A DNA stretch of 64,000 nt. It comes from Paraburkholderia solisilvae (lineage in GTDB: Bacteria; Pseudomonadota; Gammaproteobacteria; Burkholderiales; Burkholderiaceae). Under the pieces are notes generated by a model. The model saw only the letters and a program-made list of their open reading frames with translations. It had not been told where the DNA came from and ran no database searches. The DNA is taken from NCBI RefSeq assembly GCF_902859875.1, contig NZ_CADIKF010000014.1, positions 62,001-126,000 of the forward strand, read 5' to 3'. The translations under genes were made by a program, and so were the position numbers. Shown piece by piece: positions 1-8,978 of this stretch (its first letter is position 1; every line of letters begins with the position of its first letter).

Positions 1-2
1 AA

Positions 3-134
3 ACCCCGCGAGGCGCAGACCCGAAAGACGCGAACAGCACGAACCACATGCACAGCAACCCGGACCGCAACCCGGACAGCACGCAGGCGACCCCGCGCGG
101 CACGAGCGAAGTGCGCGTGCTGCCGCTGCGCTGA
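3..134 (+). CDS. C-terminal end of an upstream gene (partial)
   Basis: An open frame enters from the left edge and stops at the TGA at 132-134. The 43 visible residues are hydrophilic and rich in Asn, Asp, Thr and Pro, and end in EVRVLPLR. Codon third positions are mostly G or C, as in the real genes here, which is the only argument that this is coding. It would converge on the Mop-like gene that follows. No family can be assigned from so short a tail. Confidence 0.4.
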   Translation, partial: TPRGADPKDANSTNHMHSNPDRNPDSTQATPRGTSEVRVLPLR

Positions 135-156
135 CACACCGCGAGCCCGCGTGCGC

Positions 157-585
157 TTACTGATCGACGCCGATGATCACGCTCGACGCCTTGAAGATCG
201 CGCTCGCGGCTTTGCCGTTCGCGAGCGCGAGGCGATCGACGCTGTCGTTGGTGATGATCGCGGCGATCTGCGCGCCGCCCTTCGCGGCGATCACGACTTC
301 CGCGTTGACGGCGCCCTTGGTGACCGACGCGACCGTGCCTGCGATGCAATTGCGCGCGGACACCTTGCTCGCATCCGCGTCGACCATCACCAGCACCGAC
401 GACGCCTTGACCAGCGCGAACGCCGCTTTGCCGGCCGCAAGGCCGAGCGCAGCCGCGCTGCCGTGCGTGATGATCGCGGCAATTTCGAGGCCGTCCTGGG
501 TGCGCAGCGTGATTTCGTCGTTGACCGCGCCGGCCTTCACATCGGCGACGGTACCGGCAAACTGGTTACGGGCGCTGGTGCGCAT
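157..585 (-). CDS. Molybdenum-pterin-binding protein with two Mop/TOBE domains
   Basis: The 142-residue product is two tandem Mop (TOBE) domains, about residues 1-69 and 70-142. Each opens with SARNxxAGTV and ends in a K-A-S-S-V-(L/I)-(V/I) segment. Proteins of this family bind molybdate or tungstate oxyanions at subunit interfaces and buffer intracellular molybdenum for cofactor synthesis. The ATG at 583-585 was chosen because an AAGGAG-like ribosome site sits just upstream; the frame remains open further upstream, but that part is arginine-rich and unlike the family. It is divergent from the molybdate transporter genes, with a shared 276-bp control region, so co-regulation by molybdate is likely. 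Confidence 0.88.
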   Translation of the reverse strand: MRTSARNQFAGTVADVKAGAVNDEITLRTQDGLEIAAIITHGSAAALGLAAGKAAFALVKASSVLVMVDADASKVSARNCIAGTVASVTKGAVNAEVVIAAKGGAQIAAIITNDSVDRLALANGKAASAIFKASSVIIGVDQ

Positions 586-807
586 GGTGTTCTCCTTGAG
601 CGTGACAGTGAGCAGTGAATCAGAGCGAAGCCTGAGTCGACAACCTGCTGAGTTGAAAACCTGAGCAGGCGGCGCGAAAGCGCGACGCGTGTGCGCACGC
701 ACACGAATCGGACATCGCGGCGCCGGCGCGGTTGCAACGAGTCTACCGGCAAGCCGTCGCGCAGGGAAAGGGAAAACGCCGCATCACGATCACCCGATTG
801 GATGCAG

Positions 808-836
808 CGTTGTATGTAGTCGTCGTAATATAGACG
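808..836. promoter_or_regulatory. Putative ModE-type operator upstream of the molybdate transporter
   Basis: Two half sites, CGTTGTATGTA (808-818) and TAATATAGACG (826-836), form an inverted repeat with 8 of 11 matched positions and a 7-bp spacer. The arrangement resembles the CG-TATAT-spacer-ATATA-CG architecture of ModE boxes. It lies 25 bp before the ATG at 862 and covers a plausible -10 (TAATAT, 826-831), which would fit repression by molybdate-loaded ModE. No modE gene is in the window. The assignment is an inference from symmetry and position. Confidence 0.5.
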
Positions 837-861
837 CCTTAATAACGGTACGGGGAATCAC

Positions 862-1740
862 ATGATCCGGAAGCTGGTCGCATCAGTCGTGGTAGTGGCA
901 GCAGGCATGCTCGGCGCGCAGCGCGCGTCGGCGGATGAGGGCACGGTGAACGTGCTGTACGCGGGTTCGCTCGTGAACCTGATGGAGCGCAGCGTCGGAC
1001 CCGCGTTCGAGAAGGAGACCGGGCTGCACTTCCAGGGCTACGCGGCGGGCTCGAACAAGATCGCCAACGAAATCAAGGGCAAGCTGCGCCGCGGCGATGT
1101 GTTTATCAGCGCGAGCCCGAAGGTGAACACGAGCCTGATGGGCGCGGACAACGGCGACCACGTGAGCTGGTATGTGAACTTCGCCGAGTCGCCGCTGATG
1201 ATCGGCTACAACCCGCAAAGCCGTTTTGCCGCGCAATTCAAGTCGAAGCGCTGGGACGAGGTGCTGCAGGAGCCGGGCATCCGCATCGGCCGCACGGACC
1301 CGAAGCTCGACCCGAAGGGCGCCTTCACGGTCGAGATGATGAACAAGGCCGCCGCGCTCTATCACGAGCCGGACCTCGTGCAGAAGACGCTCGGCGCACC
1401 GGACAATCCGGCGCAGGTGTTGCCGGAAGAGACGCTGGTCGGCCGTCTGCAATCGGGTCAGCTGGATGCGGGCTTCTTCTATTCGACCGAAACCTCAGAC
1501 CTGAAGATTCCGGCGTTCCAGCCGGCGCCGGAGTTGAAGGCGAAGGCAAGCTACACGCTGACCATCCTGAATGACGCACCCGACGCGAAGGGTGCTGCGC
1601 GCTTCGTCAACTTTTTGATGAGCGAGCAGGGGCGCGCGCTTTTGAAGCAGCACGGCGTCGACGTCGTGAAGCCGTCGGTGGTGGGCAATGTGCAGGCGGT
1701 CCCGCCGTCCGTGCAGGCGGTGATCGACGCCGCGCAATAG
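862..1740 (+). CDS. Molybdate/tungstate ABC transporter, periplasmic binding protein
   Basis: The 292-residue precursor has a Sec signal peptide (about residues 1-24, cleavage after ASA) and then a type II periplasmic binding fold starting VNVLYAGSLVNLME, the AGSL motif typical of extracellular molybdate/tungstate binding proteins (ModA/WtpA group). It captures the oxyanion in the periplasm for the permease-ATPase encoded next, 16 bp downstream. Overall the sequence looks closer to the WtpA-like branch than to E. coli ModA, so tungstate preference cannot be excluded. The start follows GGGGAATC and gives a proper signal peptide. Confidence 0.85.
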   Translation: MIRKLVASVVVVAAGMLGAQRASADEGTVNVLYAGSLVNLMERSVGPAFEKETGLHFQGYAAGSNKIANEIKGKLRRGDVFISASPKVNTSLMGADNGDHVSWYVNFAESPLMIGYNPQSRFAAQFKSKRWDEVLQEPGIRIGRTDPKLDPKGAFTVEMMNKAAALYHEPDLVQKTLGAPDNPAQVLPEETLVGRLQSGQLDAGFFYSTETSDLKIPAFQPAPELKAKASYTLTILNDAPDAKGAARFVNFLMSEQGRALLKQHGVDVVKPSVVGNVQAVPPSVQAVIDAAQ

Positions 1741-1756
1741 CGCCGGGCCGCCCGTC

Positions 1757-3727
1757 ATGACGCGCGATGCCGCACGGCCGCTGAGATGGCTTGGCGGCCT
1801 GCTCGCCATTTATCTGTGCGCGCCGTTTTTCGCGGCGCTGCCGCAGCTCGGTCACGCGGACTGGACCGGCGTCGACTGGCACACGATGGGGTCGGCGGTC
1901 GGCGTATCGGTCGCGAGCGCGAGCGTCGCCGCGCTGCTCATCCTGATCGGCGGCGTGCCGCTTGGTTATGCGCTCGCGCGTTCGTCGTCGCGCGCGATGA
2001 CGGTGCTCGGCTTTATCGTACAGTTGCCGCTTGCGCTGCCGCCGCTCACGAGCGGCATATTGCTGCTGTTCCTGCTCGGCCCGTATAGCTGGATCGGACG
2101 CATCGCGGGCGGCACGCTGACCGATTCGTTCACCGGTATCGTGCTGGCCGAGACCTTCGTCGCCGCGCCGTTTCTGATCGTCGCCGCGCGCTCGGCATTC
2201 TCGGCGGTGGACCCGGTGTTCGACGACGTCGCCGCGACGCTCGGCCATCGCGCGGGCAGCCGCTTTTTCCGCGTCACGCTGCCGATCGCGTGGCCCGCGA
2301 TTCGCGCGGGTCTTGCGCTTGCGTGGCTGCGCGCATTCGGCGAATTCGGCGCGACGGTGATGGTCGCGTATCACCCGTATTCGCTGCCGGTCTATACGTA
2401 TGTGGTGTTCGGCGGCGAAGGCCTGCCCGCGATGATGCCGCTGCTGTTGCCGACGCTGGCGATCGCGGTGGTGTGCGCGGTGCTGTCGCTGACCGGCCGC
2501 GGCGGCGTGGCGCTCGCCGATGCGCCGCAGGAAAATGGCGACGAACCCGCGATGCCCGCCGCCGTGCTGCCCGCGATGCCGAACACGCGGCTGTCGTTCT
2601 CGTTGCGCCGCGATCTCGGCGGCTTCGATCTCGATGTGGCCTGGGCGCCGGCCACGCGGCGGCTCGCGATCATCGGGCCGTCCGGGTCGGGCAAGTCGCT
2701 GGCGCTGCGGATGATCGCCGGGCTCGAGCGCAACGACGGCTGCACGGTGAAGCTCGGCGAACGCGAGCTCGCGCCGCTGGCGCCGGAGGCGCGGCAAATC
2801 GGCTATATGCCGCAGGACTACGGCCTCTTTCCACATATGAGCGTCGCGCAACAGCTGTCGTTTCCGGTCGATGCGGATGCGGCGAGCGCGCGTTACTGGC
2901 TCGATCATCTGGGGCTCGCGGGGTTGACCGCGCGGCTGCCGCGCCAGTTGTCGTTCGGCCAGCGGCAGCGGGTCGCGCTGGCGCGCGCGCTGACGCGGCA
3001 TTGCCCGCTTCTGCTCTTCGACGAACCGTTTTCCGCGCTCGATACGCCGAGACGGCGGCGTTTGCAGCAATCGCTGCGCGCGTTGCAGCGCGAAATTGCG
3101 GCGGTGACGGTGCTTGTCACGCACGATCCGGACGAAGCGGCGCTGCTCGCGGATGAACTGCTGGTAATCGAACATGGCCGCGTGCTGCAAACGGGCGCGA
3201 TTCGCGAGGTATTCGAGCGGCCGGCGTCGTTGCGGGTGGCCGAACTGCTCGGGCTGCATAACGTTGGCGTCGGTGTGATGCGTGCCGATGGGCGTGTCGA
3301 GACGCCGCGCGGTCTTGTGCTCGACACCGGCGGGCACGCGCTCGCAGCCGGCCAGCCGGTGATGTGGCGCGTGTCGCCGCGTGCGATCACGGTACTGCCC
3401 GATGGCGTGGCGCACGCGAGCGCGAACGGCGTGCATCAGGCGCAAGCCGGCAACGGCATGCACCATGTGGACGGAGACGGCACGAACGCTACAAACCCTG
3501 CGGAAGGCGCCGGTGCAGGCGGCGTGTATCGCGGCACGCTGACGGGCAGCGAGCTGCGTCATGGCGATCGCTACGCGGTGTTCGACATCGGCGGCCATCG
3601 CTTCGATATCGGCGATGACGAACATGCACCGCCCGACGTGCACCACGCGTGCTCCCTTCGGATCGATCCGCGCGGGGTGTCCGTGTGGGCCGTGGCGGCA
3701 TCGGATACGCGAACACCAGCCACCTGA
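1757..3727 (+). CDS. Fused molybdate ABC transporter permease and ATP-binding protein (ModB-ModC)
   Basis: One 656-residue chain joins a ModB-type permease (about residues 1-250, several membrane helices, EAA-loop region about 154-176) to a ModC-type ATPase (about 275 to the end). The ATPase has Walker A GPSGSGKS (307-314), Q-loop MPQDYGLFP, signature LSFGQRQR (398-405) and Walker B LLLFDEP (418-424). C-terminal TOBE-like sequence lies beyond residue about 500, interrupted by a Gly/His/Asn-rich stretch around 560-590. ModB and ModC are normally separate proteins of about 230 and 350 residues, so the length fits an exact fusion. It imports molybdate (or tungstate) with the preceding binding protein. 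Confidence 0.85.
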   Translation: MTRDAARPLRWLGGLLAIYLCAPFFAALPQLGHADWTGVDWHTMGSAVGVSVASASVAALLILIGGVPLGYALARSSSRAMTVLGFIVQLPLALPPLTSGILLLFLLGPYSWIGRIAGGTLTDSFTGIVLAETFVAAPFLIVAARSAFSAVDPVFDDVAATLGHRAGSRFFRVTLPIAWPAIRAGLALAWLRAFGEFGATVMVAYHPYSLPVYTYVVFGGEGLPAMMPLLLPTLAIAVVCAVLSLTGRGGVALADAPQENGDEPAMPAAVLPAMPNTRLSFSLRRDLGGFDLDVAWAPATRRLAIIGPSGSGKSLALRMIAGLERNDGCTVKLGERELAPLAPEARQIGYMPQDYGLFPHMSVAQQLSFPVDADAASARYWLDHLGLAGLTARLPRQLSFGQRQRVALARALTRHCPLLLFDEPFSALDTPRRRRLQQSLRALQREIAAVTVLVTHDPDEAALLADELLVIEHGRVLQTGAIREVFERPASLRVAELLGLHNVGVGVMRADGRVETPRGLVLDTGGHALAAGQPVMWRVSPRAITVLPDGVAHASANGVHQAQAGNGMHHVDGDGTNATNPAEGAGAGGVYRGTLTGSELRHGDRYAVFDIGGHRFDIGDDEHAPPDVHHACSLRIDPRGVSVWAVAASDTRTPAT

Positions 3728-3856
3728 GCCCGCCGGCCAGCGCCCGCACCGCCGCCGCTCGATCTCCCGATCCGAACCGCCTCGATCGCCGGTGCGCGGC
3801 CGCGGCGAAGCGTGCACATCCGGCACACTTGCCCACGCCGCGTTACGGCGTGTCGG

Positions 3857-5272
3857 TCAATGCTTCGCGGGAACCTCGATGCGCTTGCCGCGCGCAATCT
3901 CATCGCCGGCGTTGGGCGCGAGACGGCGCGTGACCGCAATCGACGCAAATGAGCACAAACCGACCGTCAGGAACGCGGGCCAGAAATCGGACCATTCGAT
4001 CTGCGCATGGCCATGCAGCGCGCGCGTGATCTGCACGACGATACCGGCAATAGTGACGCCGAGGCCGAGCGACATCTGCTGGACGACGCTGCCGAGGCTC
4101 GTTGCGCGGCCGACGTCGCGGCTTTCGATCTCCGCGTACGTCATCGAATTGAGGCTGGTGAATTGCAGCGCGGGAAAGAAGCCGCCGAGCAGCACGACGA
4201 TCCAGATGACCCACGTCGGCGTGCCGGGGAAGAACAGGCCGCAGGCGGCGATCGCGATGCCCGAGAACGCGGCGTTGTACATCAGCACCGTGCGGAAGCC
4301 CCAGCGGTGCAGCGTGCGCGACGCGAGCGTGCGCATAAAGAGGCCGCCGATCGCGGACGCGCAGGTAATCAGCCCCGACTGGAACGCGCTCATGCCGAGT
4401 CCTTCCTGCAGCACGAGCGGCAACAGGAACGGCACCGCGCCGAGCCCGATGCGAAACAGCGAGCCGCCCATCACGCTCGCCTGGAATGTGGGCACGCGGA
4501 AGAATCGCAGATCGAGCAATGGCCGCGTCGCGTACCGCGCATAGAACACGTAGACGACGAGCGCGACCGCGCCCGCGACGGTCATGATCCACGCGGTCGA
4601 GTCGGCGACCAGCGCGCTGCCGACCAGCGCGAGGCCGAGCATGAATGCCGACGCGCCGCCCGCCGACAGCAGGAAGCCGATCACGTCGAGCGGCCCCGGA
4701 TGCGGCTCGCGCGTGTTCGCGATATGCCGGTTCGTCAGGTAGATGCCGACGATGCCCACCGGAATATTGATGAAAAAGATCAGCCGCCAGTGCAGATAGG
4801 TGGTGATGAAGCCGCCGAGCAGCGGTCCGGCCGCCGGGCCGAGCAGCGACGTGAGGCTCAGGTAGTTCATCGCGCGGATAAAGTCCGAACGCTCGACGCT
4901 GCGGAAAATGATGATGCGGCCGACCGGCACCATCATCGCGCCGCCGATGCCCTGCACGAAACGCGCGACGGTAAAGAGCGCAAGCGACGACGACGCCGCG
5001 CAGGCGAGCGAGCCGACCACGAAAATGCCGATTGCAGTACGAAATACGGTGCGTGCGCCGAACCGGTCGGCAAGCCATCCGCACACCGGAATAAACACGC
5101 CGAGCCCGAGCACATAGCTCGTGACCGCGATCTTCAACGCGACCGGGTCTTCGCCGAAGGTCCGCGCCATCTGCGGCAGCGCGGTGACGATGACGTTCGC
5201 GTCGACCGTCTCCATGAACATCGCGAAGGCGACGATGATCGGAGCGATAAGACCTTTCTGGTCGGACGGCAT
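3857..5272 (-). CDS. MFS multidrug exporter, DHA2 (EmrB/QacA) family
   Basis: The protein of about 471 residues has the profile of a 12-14 helix major facilitator. Near the N-terminus it carries METVDANVIVTALPQMA, the family version of the D-x-T-(I/V)-VNVALP motif in helix 1, followed by the loop 2-3 motif GWLADRFGARTVF. Members export drugs or toxic metabolites by proton antiport across the inner membrane. ATG at 5270-5272 (MPSDQ) is preferred; an in-frame TTG at 5287 would add five residues, and neither has a clear ribosome site. It stands alone, 130 bp from the end of the molybdate operon on the opposite strand. The substrate is unknown. Confidence 0.85.
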   Translation of the reverse strand: MPSDQKGLIAPIIVAFAMFMETVDANVIVTALPQMARTFGEDPVALKIAVTSYVLGLGVFIPVCGWLADRFGARTVFRTAIGIFVVGSLACAASSSLALFTVARFVQGIGGAMMVPVGRIIIFRSVERSDFIRAMNYLSLTSLLGPAAGPLLGGFITTYLHWRLIFFINIPVGIVGIYLTNRHIANTREPHPGPLDVIGFLLSAGGASAFMLGLALVGSALVADSTAWIMTVAGAVALVVYVFYARYATRPLLDLRFFRVPTFQASVMGGSLFRIGLGAVPFLLPLVLQEGLGMSAFQSGLITCASAIGGLFMRTLASRTLHRWGFRTVLMYNAAFSGIAIAACGLFFPGTPTWVIWIVVLLGGFFPALQFTSLNSMTYAEIESRDVGRATSLGSVVQQMSLGLGVTIAGIVVQITRALHGHAQIEWSDFWPAFLTVGLCSFASIAVTRRLAPNAGDEIARGKRIEVPAKH

Positions 5273-5489
5273 GAGCGGCGAACGCAACGATGCGAGGGGG
5301 ACAAGCCGCGATTATTGCATAGGCTCGCGTGCTTTTAAGCATCTGCTGCGCGTTTTTGTGTGCCGCGAGCGAGGCTGGCGGCACTGCGCAGGTTGGCTTC
5401 GCGCGTGCATCCCGCGTGATTCATGCGCGATTCATGCGTGATGCACACGCATGCGGCAGCCAGACATCAGCCGCGCATCGCCCCTCGCA

Positions 5490-6875
5490 TCACCCGCGGG
5501 CCGGCACCTTCGCAAACAGCAGGTTCAGTCCTTCGCCAATCGTCGGATGGCTCAGGATCGCGTCGCGCACCGCCGTGTACGGCAGCTTGCCGAGCATCGC
5601 CATCTGCACGGCGGACACGACTTCCCCCGCCTGCGTGCCGAGCATCGTGAAGCCGAGGATCTCGTCGGAGTCGACGGCGACCAGCGCTTTCATGAATCCC
5701 GCCGTTTCCTGATTGGTGCGGGCGCGCGGCACCGCGGCCATCGGCAGCGTCGCGACGCGCACCTTGATGCCTTGCGCGGCGGCCTCGGTTTCGTTCAGGC
5801 CGATGCGCGCAAGTTCCGGCTCGATGAAAAGCGCATACGGAATCACACGCTTCGCGGTGGTGTACGTGCCGCCCGCGAGACTCGACTTCAGCACCCGGTA
5901 GTCGTCCAGCGACGCATGCGTGAACATCGGCGTGCCGGCCACTTCACCGATCGCCCAGGTGTTCGGCGCTGAGGTCGCGAGCCGTTCGTCGGTGACGATA
6001 AAGCCGCGCGCATCGAGCGTCACGCCGGCTTCCTCGAGGCCGATGCCATGCGTATTCGGCGTGCGCCCGGCCGCGACCAGAATATGCGTGCCGTCGATTT
6101 TTTCGCCGTCGGTCAGCGTGATCTGCACCTGTTGGCCCGAGCGGCCCTCGACCTTGACGGCCCGCGTATCGACCCGCACGTCGATGCCGTCATGCTCGAG
6201 CGCGACGGTGATCGCTTCCGCGACGTCCGGGTCTTCGCGCATCGCGACGCGCGGCGCTTCCTGCAGCACGGTCACGCGGCTGCCGTGCCGGCGGAACGCC
6301 TGCGCCATTTCGAGGCCGATATAGCCGCCGCCGAACACGACCAGATGCGCGGGCAGCGTGTCGAGCTCCAGCGCTTCCACGTGCGTGAGTGGCGCCGCAT
6401 CGCGCAGCCCGTCGATATCCGGAATCGCCGCGGTGGTGCCGGTGTTGATGAATGCATGCTCGCCGGCGACGACGCGCCGCTCGCCGTTCGCGAACGTGAC
6501 CTCGATCGTGCGCGGCGCGACGAAGCGGCCGTTGCCGATCAGCAGGTCCAGACCGGACGTCTGGAACGCGGACATATTGATGTCGACCATCCCGTCGACG
6601 ACGGCGCGCACGCGCTGCACCACGCGCTTCATGTCGAGGCCGCCGGTCTGCGGCGCGGCGCCGAGCGTTTCCGCTTCGCGCGCCGCGTGCATCAGGCGCG
6701 CGGTCTGGATCAGCGATTTCGTCGGAATACACGCCACGTTGATGCACGATCCACCGATCATGCCGCGCTCGACCACCGCGACTTTTTTGCCGGCGCGGGC
6801 GAGTTCGACCGCGAGTGTCTTGCCGCCTTTGCCGCCGCCGAGAAACACATAGTCAAACCGTTCGATCGTTGCCAT
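5490..6875 (-). CDS. FAD-dependent pyridine nucleotide-disulfide reductase (MerA/RclA-like)
   Basis: The 461-residue product shows an FAD-binding GGGKGGK (13-19), a redox-active disulfide CINVAC (C44, C49) followed by IPTKS, a second dinucleotide motif GGGYIGLE near 178, and a C-terminal HPTIGE. That is the layout of class I flavin disulfide reductases. There is no N-terminal heavy-metal domain and no C-terminal Cys pair, so it is not a complete mercuric reductase. The FxGGGKGGKTLA start resembles RclA-type reductases linked to reactive chlorine or copper stress; dihydrolipoyl dehydrogenase is less likely as no 2-oxoacid dehydrogenase genes are near. It would act in the cytosol with NAD(P)H. 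Confidence 0.8.
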   Translation of the reverse strand: MATIERFDYVFLGGGKGGKTLAVELARAGKKVAVVERGMIGGSCINVACIPTKSLIQTARLMHAAREAETLGAAPQTGGLDMKRVVQRVRAVVDGMVDINMSAFQTSGLDLLIGNGRFVAPRTIEVTFANGERRVVAGEHAFINTGTTAAIPDIDGLRDAAPLTHVEALELDTLPAHLVVFGGGYIGLEMAQAFRRHGSRVTVLQEAPRVAMREDPDVAEAITVALEHDGIDVRVDTRAVKVEGRSGQQVQITLTDGEKIDGTHILVAAGRTPNTHGIGLEEAGVTLDARGFIVTDERLATSAPNTWAIGEVAGTPMFTHASLDDYRVLKSSLAGGTYTTAKRVIPYALFIEPELARIGLNETEAAAQGIKVRVATLPMAAVPRARTNQETAGFMKALVAVDSDEILGFTMLGTQAGEVVSAVQMAMLGKLPYTAVRDAILSHPTIGEGLNLLFAKVPARG

Positions 6876-7028
6876 CGCTTTACCCTCCGTGATGTTTTCG
6901 TAGCGGGCGCGAGCGCGCCCGGGTTGCTACGAATCGTAGAGCAGGGTAAGTCGCGCGGGCATGATCGATCGGCGCAAAACGATGCTCGGACGGTTCATTC
7001 TGCGCGGCGGCCGGGGGCTCGCTCCCCC

Positions 7029-8978
7029 TCAGCGCCCCGCGCCGATCGGCCCGAGGCCGTGAGTCGTGGCCGGATCGCCGGCGTAATTGACAGGCGGCCC
7101 ATCGTTCACCGCGCCGACCTCGTCGATCGCACCGCCGGCCGCCGCGGTATCGTGGTGCCCGCCGTCGTCGAGCATGCCTTTCGCGAGTTCGATTGCCTGA
7201 CGCGTGAAGAGCCGGCGGTACAGCCCGTTTTCGCGCCCGATCAGCTGTTCGTGCGGCCCTTCCTCGACGATGCGGCCCTTATCGAGCACCAGCAGCCGGT
7301 CGAGCGAGCGCACCGTCGACAGCCGGTGCGCGACGACCAGCGTCGTGCGGCCGGTCATCAGCCGCTCCATCGACTGCTGGATCAGCACTTCGCTTTCGCT
7401 GTCGAGGCTCGAGGTCGCTTCGTCGAAGATCAGCACCGGCGCATCGGCGAGAAAGGCGCGCGCGATCGCGATACGCTGCCGTTCGCCGCCCGACAGCTTC
7501 ACGCCGCGCTCGCCGACGAGCGTGTCGTAGCCTTGCGGCAGCGCGGCGATGAATTCGTGCGCGCTTGCGAGGCGCGCGGCGCGTTCGATGTCGGCCTGGC
7601 TCGCGCCGGGCCGCGCATACGCGATGTTTTCCGCGAGCGAGCGGTGAAACAGCACCGGCTCCTGCTGGACGATCGCAATCTGCCGGCGCAGCGACGCCTG
7701 CTGCACCTGCGCAATGTCCTGGCCGTCGATCGTGATGCGGCCCGCGTCGATGTCGTGGAGCCGCTGGATCAGCTTCACGAAGGTCGTCTTGCCGGAGCCC
7801 GAATGCCCGACCAGCCCGATCCGTTCGCCGGGCGCGATGCGTATCGACAGGTCCTGGTAAAGCGGCACCTGCTGCGCGCCGTAACGGAACGTCACGTGCT
7901 CGAAGCGGATCTCGCCGCGCCGGATGTCGATGACGCCCGCGCCCGGCCGGTCTTCGATACCCAGCGGCTCATGCTCGAGCGCGACGAGTTCCTCCATGTC
8001 GTTGACCGAACGCTGCAGATTGCGCACGTGCAGGCCGATGTCGCGCAGATAGCCTTGCAGCAGGAAGAACGTGGTCAGCGCGAAAGTGATGTCGCCGACG
8101 CTCGCGCTGTCGTGCATCCATAGCCACAGCGCGGTGCCGACGATGGCCGCCTGCATCAGCACCAGCATGCCGCTTTGCAGGCCGCCGTTGGTCGTGCCGC
8201 GCTTCCAGGTGCGGCGCGTGCGTTTGCGCCATTTCGTGACGACCCGGTCGAGCCGCGTTTCTTCACGGTCCTCCGCGCCGAACGCCTTCACGACCGCATT
8301 GCAGCTGACCGCATCGGCAAGCGCGCCGCCCAGCCGCGTGTCCCACATATTGGCGAGGCGCGCGGACGGCGCGACATAGCGCAGCGACAGCGTGCACGTC
8401 ACCGCGATATACAGCAGCGAGCCCGCGCCGACGATCACGCCCATCACCGGCCAATGCGCGCCGAGCAGCGCGGTGGTGCCGATCAGCATCACGCACGACG
8501 GCAGCAGCGTGATCAGCAGGGTGTCGTTGAGCAGATCGAGCGCCCACATGCCGCGGGTGATCTTGCGCACCGTCGAACCGGCGAAGCTGTTCGCGTGCCA
8601 GTCGGTCGAAAAGCGCTGCACGCGGTGAAAGCCGCTCGCGGCGATTTCGCTCATCATGCGCAGCGTCATCGTGATGATGTTGCGGTACACCGCCTGGCGC
8701 AGCAGCATGCCGGCGAAGCCGAGCGCGATCAGCGCGCTGAATGCGGTCGATGCGGCAGGCCACGCGTGCGCCTTCGCCGCCGCGCTGGCGGCGCCGGCCG
8801 ACAGCGCGTCGACCAGCCGCCCGGCGTAAAGCGGCGTCATCACGTCGGCGAGTGCGCCGCACAACGCGAGCATCGCGACCGTACCGGCGCGCACCGGCTG
8901 CTTGCACCAGTGGGCGAATGCAAAAGCGAGCACGCTGCGAAACGCCTGCGTGCCGTGGTTCGATTTCTTGTCAGCCAT
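7029..8978 (-). CDS. ABC exporter half-transporter (fused membrane and ATPase domains)
   Basis: The 649-residue protein has an N-terminal six-helix exporter domain (about residues 20-330) and a C-terminal nucleotide-binding domain with Walker A GHSGSGKTT, signature LSGGERQR and Walker B VLIFDEATSS, followed by the switch AHRLSTV. Such half-transporters homodimerise and export lipids, peptides or drugs. The tail beyond the ATPase (last 50 or so residues) is Gly/Ala/Asp-rich and not part of the conserved fold. It is preceded by a non-coding gap of over 600 bp and lies 153 bp after the start of the flavin reductase gene. The substrate is not evident. Confidence 0.85.
   Translation of the reverse strand: MADKKSNHGTQAFRSVLAFAFAHWCKQPVRAGTVAMLALCGALADVMTPLYAGRLVDALSAGAASAAAKAHAWPAASTAFSALIALGFAGMLLRQAVYRNIITMTLRMMSEIAASGFHRVQRFSTDWHANSFAGSTVRKITRGMWALDLLNDTLLITLLPSCVMLIGTTALLGAHWPVMGVIVGAGSLLYIAVTCTLSLRYVAPSARLANMWDTRLGGALADAVSCNAVVKAFGAEDREETRLDRVVTKWRKRTRRTWKRGTTNGGLQSGMLVLMQAAIVGTALWLWMHDSASVGDITFALTTFFLLQGYLRDIGLHVRNLQRSVNDMEELVALEHEPLGIEDRPGAGVIDIRRGEIRFEHVTFRYGAQQVPLYQDLSIRIAPGERIGLVGHSGSGKTTFVKLIQRLHDIDAGRITIDGQDIAQVQQASLRRQIAIVQQEPVLFHRSLAENIAYARPGASQADIERAARLASAHEFIAALPQGYDTLVGERGVKLSGGERQRIAIARAFLADAPVLIFDEATSSLDSESEVLIQQSMERLMTGRTTLVVAHRLSTVRSLDRLLVLDKGRIVEEGPHEQLIGRENGLYRRLFTRQAIELAKGMLDDGGHHDTAAAGGAIDEVGAVNDGPPVNYAGDPATTHGLGPIGAGR

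Noticed and set aside
1607..3826. A 739-codon open frame antisense to the fused molybdate permease-ATPase
   Set aside because: Arg/His-rich translation without domains; the plus-strand gene has clear Walker motifs. Long antisense frames are expected in high-GC sequence.
4007..5338. A 443-codon open frame antisense to the DHA2 exporter
   Set aside because: Arg/Asp/His-rich shadow; the minus-strand gene shows clear MFS motifs.
6048..8123. A 691-codon plus-strand frame across the flavin reductase and ABC exporter genes
   Set aside because: It crosses two real genes in antisense and its translation is Arg-rich and featureless.
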